Source: Bryobacterales bacterium
GTDB taxonomy: Bacteria; Acidobacteriota; Terriglobia; Bryobacterales; Bryobacteraceae
DNA length: 64,000 bases
Assembly (NCBI GenBank): GCA_020846745.1
Contig: JADLDI010000032.1
Location: 186,001 to 250,000 of the forward strand
Direction: 5' to 3'
Under the pieces are notes generated by a model that worked only from the letters and a program-made list of their open reading frames with translations, ran no database searches and was not told where the DNA came from. Made by a program: the position numbers and the translations under genes. Below are positions 37,376 to 45,500 of the stretch, piece after piece (the first letter of the stretch is position 1; each line of letters begins with the position of its first letter).

Positions 37376-38000
37376 ACCCGAGCGGTTTGCGTTCCATCTT
37401 GCGTGCGCGCCAACAGGCGAGGGAAAGAGCAAAGACGAGATCGTCGTGTTGCCCTTCGCGCCAGGCTTCGTAGCCGGCGTGCTGTTCGGAGGTCACTTTA
37501 ATTCGCATATTCATGAGTTCAGTAATGAGTGCACGCGAATCTTCGGACCGTTCCGCAATCTTCAACTTGCCGGTTTGCAGCAAAACCATAACGCTGTGCA
37601 CGAGATCTTTCTTCGGCACACGATAAAAGCCGTCTTCATAACGAACGGCATCGCCGCCGGTGAACACGACCGGGACAATGGGAGCGACGTTGCCTACGGC
37701 TTCGCGCAGAAGGTCGATGACGGGCCGGCCAACTCCAGTAGCATCAACGACATAAGTGAGTTGGCGGGCACCGGGCAGCATGCCGGCAATGGACACGATC
37801 TGGCGCACGATTTCCGGGTACGATGTGCCGAGTTTGAGGCGGCGTGTACCTTTGACGTGGTAGACGTAATCAGTTATCCGCTCGCGTGTGGCCGGATCGA
37901 CCTCCGGCAGGACAATCATTTCGCGCTCGACCAGCACGACGGCGGTCGGGTCCTGACTTTGTCCCAGGTCCACGCCCAGGTAGAAATATTTTGTAGCCAT
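37353..38000 (-). CDS. Terminase large subunit, nuclease half (separate polypeptide)
   Basis: A 215-residue RNase H-like nuclease domain as found at the C-terminus of phage large terminases. The three acidic clusters are visible: FYLGVDLGQSQDPTA near residue 10, YVVDATGVGRP near residue 83 and GQHDDLVFAL near residue 190. In phages this domain is fused to the ATPase; here it starts at ATG 38000, sharing one base with the stop of the ATPase gene (TGATG), so it would be coupled by re-initiation. No head, portal or tail gene is nearby. Confidence 0.8.
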   Translation of the reverse strand: MATKYFYLGVDLGQSQDPTAVVLVEREMIVLPEVDPATRERITDYVYHVKGTRRLKLGTSYPEIVRQIVSIAGMLPGARQLTYVVDATGVGRPVIDLLREAVGNVAPIVPVVFTGGDAVRYEDGFYRVPKKDLVHSVMVLLQTGKLKIAERSEDSRALITELMNMRIKVTSEQHAGYEAWREGQHDDLVFALSLACWRARKMERKPLGSMRPLFW

Positions 38001-38752
38001 CAGAAATACGGCTCCATCTGACCGTCGAGCGCTTTGTCGAGTACGTCACGCCCGAACAGTTGCGAATCGGTATCGAGGAACTCGCAGCAGTACTCCTGGC
38101 GATACCAAAGGTCGCCGAGGGATTTGCGTTCCTCGTCGAGAAATTCTTTAGGAATGCGAGGGCACCTGGACGCAGGTACCATGATGCGTGCCCAGGGGTT
38201 AGCCCCGATCCATTCCTCATAAAAAAAACCCCGTTTGCCGAACGGGGTGGACATCATCAAGAGCGAACCGCCGCCGATGGCGAGCATGGGCCGGGCGGCG
38301 CGATAAGAAGCGTCGGAAACACGGGCCGCTTCATCGATGATCAGCAAGGACACCGACGAGAAACCGCGAATGGTGGCCTCACCCCCAGGAAGGCCAACGA
38401 TGCGCGACCCATTGTTCAGCAGCAGGGACTGATCGTTATCGCCATCGCCATGGACCTCCTGATGACAGACCTTGAGGAAGCCCGCCATTTTCCGCAGCAG
38501 TTCGCCGGTTTGGCGAGCGCTGGGACTCATGGCAACGACGAGAGTGTCGCGAAAATGGACAGCGCGATGTACGGCTTTGGCCGCAGTAGTTGTCGATTTT
38601 CCCCACTGGCGCGTGCAGTTAAGCAACATGCGCTTCGTATACGGACAAAGCACCTTCTGTTGTGCGTCATCCGGTTCGAAATGCAGGACCTTGCGGACCC
38701 AGGCGACCGGGTCCATTGCATATTGCAGGTCCAGATCTTGAAACCTAGACAT
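38000..38752 (-). CDS. Terminase large subunit, ATPase half (separate polypeptide)
   Basis: A 250-residue packaging-type ATPase. Walker A is NCTRQWGKSTT (about residues 45-55), Walker B LLIIDEA, and the coupling motif STPFGKRGFF. The frame ends where the nuclease domain would start, so this is a clean domain split rather than decay. ATG 38752 overlaps the upstream gene by eight bases. A terminator-like hairpin with eight T residues occurs inside the coding sequence (38221-38247). Confidence 0.83.
   Translation of the reverse strand: MSRFQDLDLQYAMDPVAWVRKVLHFEPDDAQQKVLCPYTKRMLLNCTRQWGKSTTTAAKAVHRAVHFRDTLVVAMSPSARQTGELLRKMAGFLKVCHQEVHGDGDNDQSLLLNNGSRIVGLPGGEATIRGFSSVSLLIIDEAARVSDASYRAARPMLAIGGGSLLMMSTPFGKRGFFYEEWIGANPWARIMVPASRCPRIPKEFLDEERKSLGDLWYRQEYCCEFLDTDSQLFGRDVLDKALDGQMEPYF
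38221..38247 (-). terminator. Terminator-like hairpin inside the terminase ATPase gene
   Basis: On the coding (minus) strand, CCCCGTT and AACGGGG form a perfect 7-bp stem around a 5-base loop, immediately followed by eight T residues. It has the full form of an intrinsic terminator yet lies within codons for TPFGKRGFFY. The run of eight T is also a possible slippage site. Confidence 0.6.
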
Positions 38753-39236
38753 CCAGTGACTCCAGCACTGCCCTGTAAGCCTCCGGGTACATTTCGAGCG
38801 ACCGCAGCAGGCGCATCTTAAACTCGGTCCATTTTGGATTCTGGAGAAACTGTTGTTCGGCGTCCGCTTCAGCATCGACCTGGGTGTCGAGCTTGGCGGC
38901 CAAAGAGATTAGAGACTCCAGTTGGCGGATAGACGACTGGACCGTGCGAGCATCGCCCGACTTTTTGGCCTGATCGAGGTTGTGGGACGCGTGGCCGCGA
39001 ATCGTGAAGAACAGCCGGTTGGAGCCGAGGCTGAGCTGTGCAGAGGCATCGGCTCCGAATTGGACGTCCGCCTCGGCGGCGCGGCGCCGAGAACGCTCGA
39101 CGTGATCGAGATGCCGCTGCAACTCCCCCGGCATCAACTCACAAATCGGCGCTGCTTCCCAAGTCGAGCAACCAGATTCCAGCAAACCTTCGATCGTCGC
39201 TTTATGCGGATGACGACAGACCGGACAATCAACCAT
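38745..39236 (-). CDS. Terminase small subunit-like zinc/HTH protein
   Basis: A 163-residue protein. The N-terminal 45 residues carry a zinc-binding and helix-turn-helix-like module (DCPVCRHPHKATIEGLLESG, ending in GELQRHLDHVE). The remainder is alpha-helical and acidic, as expected of an oligomerising terminase small subunit. ATG 39236 is supported by GGAGG upstream. It overlaps the ATPase gene by eight bases, so the three genes form one coupled unit. Assignment as TerS rests on gene order and the DNA-binding-like N-terminus. Confidence 0.55.
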   Translation of the reverse strand: MVDCPVCRHPHKATIEGLLESGCSTWEAAPICELMPGELQRHLDHVERSRRRAAEADVQFGADASAQLSLGSNRLFFTIRGHASHNLDQAKKSGDARTVQSSIRQLESLISLAAKLDTQVDAEADAEQQFLQNPKWTEFKMRLLRSLEMYPEAYRAVLESLDV

Positions 39237-39613
39237 TACGAAACCCTCCGAGAAAAATTCGACGTGCGCCGGGCGCGCGTCAGACCCCAAGCACACTTTC
39301 GCCCACGGATGGCGAATCCCTACCCCATGGTTTTCTCCAAGCCATTGAAAACAAGCCACAAATAAATTTCAATTGTTTGTGAATCAAGATTTTCCGTTGG
39401 GGCGAAAAATAAGAGAAGAATGAAAACGGTGTGCGGGAGGGTGCCCCGGTCAGGGTGGTCGGCCACCGGGAGGACAGTCGATTCGCGCGTCTGAAATGCC
39501 TCGGGTTCAACCAATCGTTCGCCGGAACCTCGCCAGCCCTTCATTGCCTTTGGGCACCACCGCCTTGAGCGATTGAAGGGCGGCATAGTGCGGTAACATG
39601 AGACGAGATCCGA
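39237..39613. other. AT-rich spacer between terminase module and HicBA
   Basis: About 375 bases. The stretch at about 39355-39425 is clearly more AT-rich than its surroundings, which may mark the edge of transferred DNA and holds a promoter-like pair for the terminase genes (separate entry). The remainder has no convincing coding frame. Confidence 0.5.
39359..39387 (-). promoter_or_regulatory. Possible promoter of the terminase module
   Basis: On the minus strand, TTGATT (39387-39382) and TATTTG (39364-39359) are separated by 17 bases in AT-rich DNA, about 115 bases upstream of the terminase start. Housekeeping-sigma-like but not a perfect match. Confidence 0.35.
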
Positions 39614-39835
39614 ATGCAGGCTTCCTACACCGCCTACGTTGAATGGGACCCGGAAAGCGGCCTGTATGTAGGCACGGTGCCCGGATTGCCTGGCGCTCAC
39701 ACCCAAGCCGCGACACTCGACGAACTCCGCGTGAATCTCTCGGAAGTAGTGAGCTTGTGCCTGGAGGAGTACCAGGGCGACGTTCGGGATTTGCCTCACT
39801 TCATCGGCCTCCAACAGGTCGAGATTGCACCGTGA
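39614..39835 (+). CDS. hicB: HicB-family antitoxin (second pair)
   Basis: A 73-residue single-domain HicB (YTAYVEWDPESGLYVGTVPG, then GAHTQAATLDELRVNLSEVV). It should neutralise the adjacent HicA. The stop codon overlaps the HicA GTG start. It differs in sequence from the HicB-like protein at 12068-12298, so the two loci are not recent duplicates. Confidence 0.85.
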   Translation: MQASYTAYVEWDPESGLYVGTVPGLPGAHTQAATLDELRVNLSEVVSLCLEEYQGDVRDLPHFIGLQQVEIAP

Positions 39836-40056
39836 GTCGGCTGCCCGTGATCGGTTTCCGGTCGATGGAAGCTCTCCTTCTGCGGTTGGGCTTCGAGCGA
39901 GTCCGGCAGAAAGGCAGCCACGTCTTCTACCGTCACGCCGACGGCCGGACAACGACGCTGCCGAACCACCCGGGCCGCGATCTCGCCCGACCGCTACTCC
40001 GGGAAATCCTTCGCGAAATCGAACTCACGCCCGAGCGGTTTCATCAGTTGTTGTGA
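39832..40056 (+). CDS. hicA: HicA-family mRNA interferase toxin (second pair)
   Basis: A 74-residue dsRBD-fold toxin (LLLRLGFERVRQKGSHVFYR, then TTLPNHPGRDLARPLLREILREI) with the catalytic histidine in GSH. It starts at GTG 39832, overlapping the hicB stop by four bases. Confidence 0.87.
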   Translation: MSRLPVIGFRSMEALLLRLGFERVRQKGSHVFYRHADGRTTTLPNHPGRDLARPLLREILREIELTPERFHQLL

Positions 40057-40462
40057 GATGAGCGGGCGGTACGTGTTGAGCACGAGCGCGCGCCCTCGTG
40101 GCTCGGCCAGCGGGTGTGGCGCTATGCCTGAGGCGCTTTGATCGGGAGTAAGAGGTTAGCCCAGCCTTCAGTGGCGACCGGATTGAATAGGGTGTGACTC
40201 GAGTTGCGGGTACCCGCCGCTTGGCAAAGCGGCGGCTCGTGTCGGGCTTCGCTCGGGGGTAAGAGGTTAGCGAGGAGTCCGGCCAGGAGGTCGGACGCGA
40301 ACGGGGGCGTTCGCCCCCACACGGGGAGGTCCGTTCAGGGTGGCGGGGGCGGCACGGTTACGCGGATCTTGCGTATTTGCAAGGGCTTGCCCGAGCTGAA
40401 ATGGGGTGATAAATCGTATTTAGGCTTTTCACCCACACACGTGTGGACTACGCTAGAGAGTT
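40057..40462. repeat. Hairpin- and repeat-rich intergenic region
   Basis: No convincing gene. It contains the direct repeat gtaagaggttagc at 40148-40160 and 40259-40271. A 9-bp hairpin lies at 40214-40235 (CCGCCGCTT/AAGCGGCGG, 4-base loop) and a 7-bp hairpin at 40303-40318 (GGGGGCG/CGCCCCC). A 10-base palindrome CACACGTGTG sits at 40436-40445, just upstream of the SDR start. The hairpins resemble dispersed intergenic repeat families; the palindrome could be an operator. Confidence 0.5.
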
Positions 40463-41206
40463 ATGCCATTCCGTCTTGATAATAAAGTGGCCCTTGTGAC
40501 GGGCGGCGCCAGCGGCATTGGAGAGGCGACTACACGCATCTTTGCCGAGGCCGGCGCGCAAGTGTTGATCTGCGATATCGACGCGGCGAAAGCGAATGCC
40601 CTTGCCGCGGAACTGCCGAATGCGAAAGCGGCGATTTGCGATATCACGAATGAAGAAGCCGTCAACCAGTTGTTTGCGAGTATTCCGCGGCTCGACGTTC
40701 TGGTAAACAACGCGGGGATTGGGCTGGTGGGCGGTATTGAAGAGACCTCGATAGCCGATTTCGACAAGCTATATAAGGTGAACGTCGCCGGCCCGTTTTT
40801 GATGACGCGGGCGGCTGTGCCGAAGCTGATTGAATCGCACGGCAGCATAGTGAATATCGGGTCGGTGGCAGGTTTGGTTGGCGTAAAGAAACGGTTTGCG
40901 TATTGTGCGACGAAGGGCGCGGTGGTGATGATGACGCGCCAGTTGGCGCTCGATTACCCGACGCAGTTCCGCGTGAACTGCATCTGTCCCGGGACGGTGG
41001 AGACGCCGTTTGTGGAAGGGTACCTCGAAAAGTACCACAAACACGAAAAAGAGAAGGTCCGGGCCGAGATTGCCGCGCGGCAGCCGATTGGGCGCTTGGG
41101 CAAACCGACGGAGATCGCTTATATGGCGTTGTACCTGGCGTCGGACGAGGCGGCGTTTGTAAACGGGTCGGTGCAGACGATTGATGGCGGGTGGACGGCG
41201 GCGTAA
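40463..41206 (+). CDS. Short-chain dehydrogenase/reductase
   Basis: A 247-residue classical SDR using NAD(P)(H). It has the cofactor motif TGGASGIG, NNAG, and the active-site serine with the YCATK tyrosine/lysine. The closest recognisable group is that of sugar-acid dehydrogenases such as 2-keto-3-deoxy-L-fuconate dehydrogenase, but the substrate is not certain. It stands alone on its strand. Confidence 0.9.
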   Translation: MPFRLDNKVALVTGGASGIGEATTRIFAEAGAQVLICDIDAAKANALAAELPNAKAAICDITNEEAVNQLFASIPRLDVLVNNAGIGLVGGIEETSIADFDKLYKVNVAGPFLMTRAAVPKLIESHGSIVNIGSVAGLVGVKKRFAYCATKGAVVMMTRQLALDYPTQFRVNCICPGTVETPFVEGYLEKYHKHEKEKVRAEIAARQPIGRLGKPTEIAYMALYLASDEAAFVNGSVQTIDGGWTAA

Positions 41207-41273
41207 CCGGTGGAGGAGGCCGACCGAGAGGTCGGGTTCGCGAACGTAGACGTTCGCCGTTTACGTGTACGTC

Positions 41274-42413
41274 TTACAGAGCGGCTACGAGTTTGGCCAA
41301 CAGGGCGGTACGGTCGGCAATGCGGTCGACCAGAATGCTTTCGTGGCGGGCGTGGGCCCCTTCGCCTACGCCTCCTAACCCATCGAGTGTACGGATGCCG
41401 ATCGCGGCGGTGAAGTTTCCGTCGGAACCGCCACCGGTGGACGACTCTTCGAGGTTCACACCGAGATCTTTCGCAAGACCCTTCGCAGTGCGGAACAGGT
41501 GGGCAATGGCGGGCGTGCGCTCCATGGGGGGACGGTTCAGTTCGCCGGAGAGTTCGAGGCGGCAGCGCTTGTCGTGCGGTTTGAGGGCGCGGAACTTGCG
41601 TTCGATTGTCGCATAATCCTTCAGGCGCGGGATGCGGTAGTCGATTCCCGCCTCGGCCTGAGCTGCTACTACATTTGTCCGAGTTCCACCGGAGATCACC
41701 CCGACGTTGACGGTAATTCCTTTTTTGAGGTCGGAAAACGTCTGGACGTTCGCGATCTGGGCGGCGAGTTCGTTGATGGCGCTGGCTCCGGCGGCGAAGT
41801 CGACCCCGGCGTGGGAAGAAACGCCGTGAACCTTGAGGGTGTAATCACCGACGCCTTTGCGCGCGGTTTTCAGCTTTCCCTGGAGACCGGTTCCGGGCTC
41901 TAAAACGAGGACTGTCCCCGATTTGCGGGCTTCTTTTTCAGTAACTTGACGGGAAGAGTGGCTGCCGACCTCTTCATCGGACACGACCAGCAAGGCGACC
42001 TTCGGTTTGACCGGGATGTCGAGTTCGCGCAGGGCGCGGATGGCGAAGATCCAGAAAGCCAAGCCGGACTTCATATCGAGTACGCCGGGTCCCCAGAGGC
42101 GCCCATCGGACTGGCGCCATGGCATCGACTGCAGGGTGCCCATTGGCCAGACTGTGTCGCTGTGGCCTAGGGCGAGGACACGGCCCGATTTCCTTCTGCC
42201 TGGCAGGTTGAACTCGCACAGCAGGTGCGGACCATAGGCTCCGCCATCGATCCGGCGAACGCTGCCGATTCCGTCAACGCTTGCGGCGAGCAGGTCCGCA
42301 AATCGACCGATAGCCTGCGCGTCACCGCTGGGCGATTCGCATTCCACCATCTGTTTCAGCAGTCCGATCAGTTCTGTTTGTTTGGCTTGCGCCCATTGGA
42401 GCACCGGGTCCAT
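41274..42413 (-). CDS. M20 family peptidase (glutamate carboxypeptidase-like)
   Basis: A 379-residue zinc peptidase without a signal peptide. Metal-ligand motifs are GHSDTVWP, GPGVLDMKSG and SDEEVGS. A dimerisation insert lies between about residues 190 and 290. It resembles the carboxypeptidase G2 group that removes C-terminal glutamate or processes acyl-amino acids. It is divergent from fabZ, with 40 bases between starts. Confidence 0.9.
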   Translation of the reverse strand: MDPVLQWAQAKQTELIGLLKQMVECESPSGDAQAIGRFADLLAASVDGIGSVRRIDGGAYGPHLLCEFNLPGRRKSGRVLALGHSDTVWPMGTLQSMPWRQSDGRLWGPGVLDMKSGLAFWIFAIRALRELDIPVKPKVALLVVSDEEVGSHSSRQVTEKEARKSGTVLVLEPGTGLQGKLKTARKGVGDYTLKVHGVSSHAGVDFAAGASAINELAAQIANVQTFSDLKKGITVNVGVISGGTRTNVVAAQAEAGIDYRIPRLKDYATIERKFRALKPHDKRCRLELSGELNRPPMERTPAIAHLFRTAKGLAKDLGVNLEESSTGGGSDGNFTAAIGIRTLDGLGGVGEGAHARHESILVDRIADRTALLAKLVAAL

Positions 42414-42453
42414 AACCCGTCATCATAAGCTATCGGCTATACTGAACCTTTTC

Positions 42454-42915
42454 ATGCCCGTTCTTGACGTAGTGGCCATTCGCGAAATTCTGCCGCACCG
42501 CTACCCGTTTCTGCTGGTAGACCGGATTGACGAACTGGAAGAGGAGCGCATTGTCGGGATTAAGAATGTCACCGCCAACGAACCCTTCTTCACCGGACAC
42601 TTTCCGGAGTTTCCGGTAATGCCGGGGGTGCTGATTGTAGAGGCGATGGCGCAGGTGGCCGGGGTGCTGGTGCTGAAGTCGATTCCCGATCGCGAGAAGA
42701 AACTGGTGCTGCTCGCGTCGATCGAAGAGGCGAAATTCCGGCGACCCGTCGTTCCAGGCGATCAGTTGCGGATTGAAATGACCGTGCTGCGTCGAAAGGC
42801 ATCGGTGGCCAAGATGTCGGGAAAGGCGACTGTGAACGGCAATGTTGTGGCCGAAGCGACGGTGATGTGCAAATTGGCGGATCGCGCGGAAGACCAACCG
42901 GCGTCCAATAGTTAG
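42454..42915 (+). CDS. fabZ: 3-hydroxyacyl-ACP dehydratase FabZ
   Basis: A 153-residue hot-dog-fold dehydratase. The catalytic histidine lies in FFTGHFPEFPVMPGVLIVEAMAQ, with the glutamate following it. ATG 42454 (MPVLDVVAIREILPHRYPFLLVD) is the family start. It leads a fabZ-lpxA-lpxI-oxidoreductase operon; in this position it supplies acyl chains for lipid A as well as phospholipid. Confidence 0.96.
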   Translation: MPVLDVVAIREILPHRYPFLLVDRIDELEEERIVGIKNVTANEPFFTGHFPEFPVMPGVLIVEAMAQVAGVLVLKSIPDREKKLVLLASIEEAKFRRPVVPGDQLRIEMTVLRRKASVAKMSGKATVNGNVVAEATVMCKLADRAEDQPASNS

Positions 42916-42921
42916 TACAGA

Positions 42922-43698
42922 ATGCCAGTTCATCCCACGGCCCTCGTCGATTCAGGCGCGAGGGTGGACCCCTCGGCGGACATTGGTCCGTATTGCATTG
43001 TCGGCGCGGAAGTAACCATCGGGGCACGTACGCGGCTGATGGCGAACAATTTTATCGAAGGTCCTACAGAAATAGGAGAGGAAAACCTCTTTTATCCCTT
43101 TTCCTCAGTGGGCGTTGCGTCGCAAGACCTGAAGTACAAGGGGGAACGCGCGGAGACGAAGATCGGTTCGCGGAATCTGATCCGGGAATTCGTGACAATC
43201 CACCGCGGTACGGAAGGCGGCGGCGCGTTAACCTCGATTGGCGACGACAACCTGTTGATGGCCTATGCGCACATCGCGCACGACTGCCGGATCGGCTCGC
43301 ATACTGTTCTGGCCAATGGAGTTACGCTCGGCGGGCACGTATTGATCGACGATCATGCGCGGGTGGGCGCGTTTACCGGTGTACACCAGTTTTGCCGCAT
43401 CGGACGGCATGCGATGATCGGCGGCTATTGCGTAATTACGCAGGACGTTGCGCCGTTTTCGCTGACCTCCACACAGCGCGACCCTAAGGTGTATGGCCCA
43501 AACAAGGTGGGACTCGAGCGCCACGACTTTTCCGCGGAAGCGATTCAGCATCTGCACAAGGCGTTCCGGTTATTGGGGTCGAAGGAACTGAACACGTCGC
43601 AAGCAGTGGCGCGCATTCGCGAAGACATTCCGCAGAGCGCGGAAGTGGATGAACTGCTTACGTTTATCGAAGAGTCGCAACGCGGTGTGATCAAGTGA
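42922..43698 (+). CDS. lpxA: UDP-GlcNAc acyltransferase LpxA
   Basis: A 258-residue left-handed beta-helix enzyme (hexapeptide repeats such as IGPYCIVGAEVTIGART) performing the first step of lipid A synthesis. The catalytic histidine region is TGVHQFCRIGRHAMIGG. It follows fabZ by six bases and shares one base with the start of lpxI (TGATG). Confidence 0.96.
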   Translation: MPVHPTALVDSGARVDPSADIGPYCIVGAEVTIGARTRLMANNFIEGPTEIGEENLFYPFSSVGVASQDLKYKGERAETKIGSRNLIREFVTIHRGTEGGGALTSIGDDNLLMAYAHIAHDCRIGSHTVLANGVTLGGHVLIDDHARVGAFTGVHQFCRIGRHAMIGGYCVITQDVAPFSLTSTQRDPKVYGPNKVGLERHDFSAEAIQHLHKAFRLLGSKELNTSQAVARIREDIPQSAEVDELLTFIEESQRGVIK

Positions 43699-44519
43699 TG
43701 CGGTACGGTTTGCTGGCCGGTAACGGGCGCTTTCCGATTCTGGCGCTCACTGAGGCCCGCAAACTCGGACACGAAGTAGTGGTCATCGGGATTGATGGGG
43801 AGGCGGATTTCGCCGCGCTGGCGCCGCTCACGCCCGCACTGCACCGGATCACGATCGCGCAACTCAGCAAGCTGATCGACATTTGTAGGAGTGAGCAGGT
43901 GACGGAGTTGATGTTTGCGGGCCAGGTGAAGCACGTCAGCATTTTCTCGTCGCTCCGGCCGGATTGGCGGCTTCTCAAACTGCTGACATCATTGCCGGAA
44001 AAGAACACAGACGCGCTGATTGGCGGCGTTATAAAGGTGCTGGCCGACGAGGGCATAACCGTTGCCGATTCGACACGGCTGCTGAAACCGCTGCTCGCGC
44101 CGGAAGGTGTGATGACCAGGCGCAAGCCGACCTCGGATGAGGAGAAGCAGTTGAAGTACGGACGCCGTATCGCGGCCGCGCTATCCGGTTTCGATATTGG
44201 GCAAAGCGTGGCAATCTCGGAACGCGCCTGCGTAGCGTTAGAGGCGATGGAAGGGACGGACGCGATGCTGAGGCGGGCGGCGTCGATGGTGAACGGCAAA
44301 CCACTGGTATTGGTAAAGGGGTCGCGGCGGCGCGGACACCTGCTGTTCGATGTACCGGTTGCAGGTCCGCAAACCATTGCAACGATGGTAGAAACTGGGA
44401 CGACGGCGCTGGCGGTAGACGCCGGGCGGACCCTGCTGCTTGACCGCGAAGACGCGATAACCGCCGCCGACAAAGCCGGACTTGCGATTGTGGGATACAA
44501 AGTGGAGGATGAGGCATGA
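43698..44519 (+). CDS. lpxI: UDP-2,3-diacylglucosamine diphosphatase LpxI
   Basis: A 273-residue protein of the LpxI family (formerly DUF1009), the alternative to LpxH for the fourth step of lipid A synthesis. Marks are YGLLAGNGRFPILA at the start, and LVKGSRRRGHLLFDVPVAGPQTI near the C-terminus. ATG 43698 overlaps the lpxA stop. Presence of LpxI rather than LpxH fits Acidobacteriota. Confidence 0.94.
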   Translation: MRYGLLAGNGRFPILALTEARKLGHEVVVIGIDGEADFAALAPLTPALHRITIAQLSKLIDICRSEQVTELMFAGQVKHVSIFSSLRPDWRLLKLLTSLPEKNTDALIGGVIKVLADEGITVADSTRLLKPLLAPEGVMTRRKPTSDEEKQLKYGRRIAAALSGFDIGQSVAISERACVALEAMEGTDAMLRRAASMVNGKPLVLVKGSRRRGHLLFDVPVAGPQTIATMVETGTTALAVDAGRTLLLDREDAITAADKAGLAIVGYKVEDEA

Positions 44520-45478
44520 GACCGGTTCGCACGGCAGTTGTCGGTTGTGGCGTGTTTGGGCGAAACCACCTGCGAGTCACGTCCAGCCATGACCGAACTG
44601 AGCTGCGGTATGCCGTGGATATCGACGGTGAGAAAGCAGCCGCCGCTGCCGCGGAATTCCACGTTGAGGCGCTTTCCGATTACCGGGACCTGGCAGGCAA
44701 AGTGGACGCCGCCGTGGTTGCGACACCAACTACTACGCACGTAGAAGTTGCGCAGTCTTTACTCGAATGCGGAATCGACGTCCTGATCGAAAAGCCGATT
44801 ACTCCCGACCTGCCGAGCGCCCGGCGGTTGGATGAAATCGCGAAGGCGCATGGACGAGTGCTGGCTGTGGGTCATCTGGAGCGGTTCAACCCGGCCGTTA
44901 TCGGGTTGAAGAAGGCGGTGACGGTGCCGCTGTTTTTCGAAATCCACCGGATGAGTATGTTCGCGCCGCGGTCTCTGGACGTAGATGTAGTTCTGGACCT
45001 GATGATTCACGATGTCGATATCGTGTTGTCGCTGGTGAACGCGATGCCGGAGGAGGTTCACGCCGCAGGGATTCGAATCATGTCGCAGAAGGTGGACATC
45101 GCGAACGTTCGGCTGTCGTTTCCGGGCGGATGTGTTGCAAATCTCACCGCATCTCGTGTTTCGACAGAAAAGGTGCGTAAGTTGCGCCTGTTCCAACCCC
45201 ACCAGTACATTTCACTGGACTATTCCAAGCAAAGCGGCGTGGGGATCAAAGTGTCGGGAACGGGGTCGTTCAGCATGGCGGCCATTGGGGCCGAGAAGGT
45301 AGAACCGCTGGTGGCGCAGTGGGATGCGTTTATCGACTCGGTCGCACAGCGGACGGCGCCGGGGGTGGGCGCGACCGAAGCGACCCGAGCTTTGGCGGTG
45401 TGTCTCGACATTCTTGATAAGATTGAGGTACACGCGGGGATCGTCAACGAAACCTTAGCCAGCCACGGCCTCGTCTGA
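44516..45478 (+). CDS. Gfo/Idh/MocA-family oxidoreductase in the lipid A operon
   Basis: A 320-residue cytoplasmic oxidoreductase (VGCGVFGRNHL, AAVVATPTTTHVEVA, LIEKPITPDLPSA, VGHLERFNPAV). It overlaps the lpxI stop by four bases. In Acidithiobacillus ferrooxidans a member of this family, GnnA, oxidises UDP-GlcNAc at C3 so that LpxA can build an amide-linked lipid A precursor. A GnnA-like role here is inferred from operon position; the aminotransferase partner GnnB is not in the window. Confidence 0.82.
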   Translation: MRPVRTAVVGCGVFGRNHLRVTSSHDRTELRYAVDIDGEKAAAAAAEFHVEALSDYRDLAGKVDAAVVATPTTTHVEVAQSLLECGIDVLIEKPITPDLPSARRLDEIAKAHGRVLAVGHLERFNPAVIGLKKAVTVPLFFEIHRMSMFAPRSLDVDVVLDLMIHDVDIVLSLVNAMPEEVHAAGIRIMSQKVDIANVRLSFPGGCVANLTASRVSTEKVRKLRLFQPHQYISLDYSKQSGVGIKVSGTGSFSMAAIGAEKVEPLVAQWDAFIDSVAQRTAPGVGATEATRALAVCLDILDKIEVHAGIVNETLASHGLV

Positions 45479-45500
45479 CTAAATCTGGCACCGTAAATGT

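Noticed and set aside
37998-38002. Frameshift or sequencing error splitting the terminase large subunit
   Set aside because: The junction is a clean TGATG stop/start at the domain boundary, and each half has complete motifs. An error cannot be fully excluded without reads.
37353-39236. A complete prophage
   Set aside because: Only terminase-type genes are present. No integrase, portal, capsid, tail or lysis gene lies within reach, and flanking genes are chromosomal.
40122-40322. A 66-codon minus-strand frame
   Set aside because: It consists of repeat DNA (the duplicated gtaagaggttagc and hairpins). The repeated NLLP-type peptide reflects the repeats, not a protein family.
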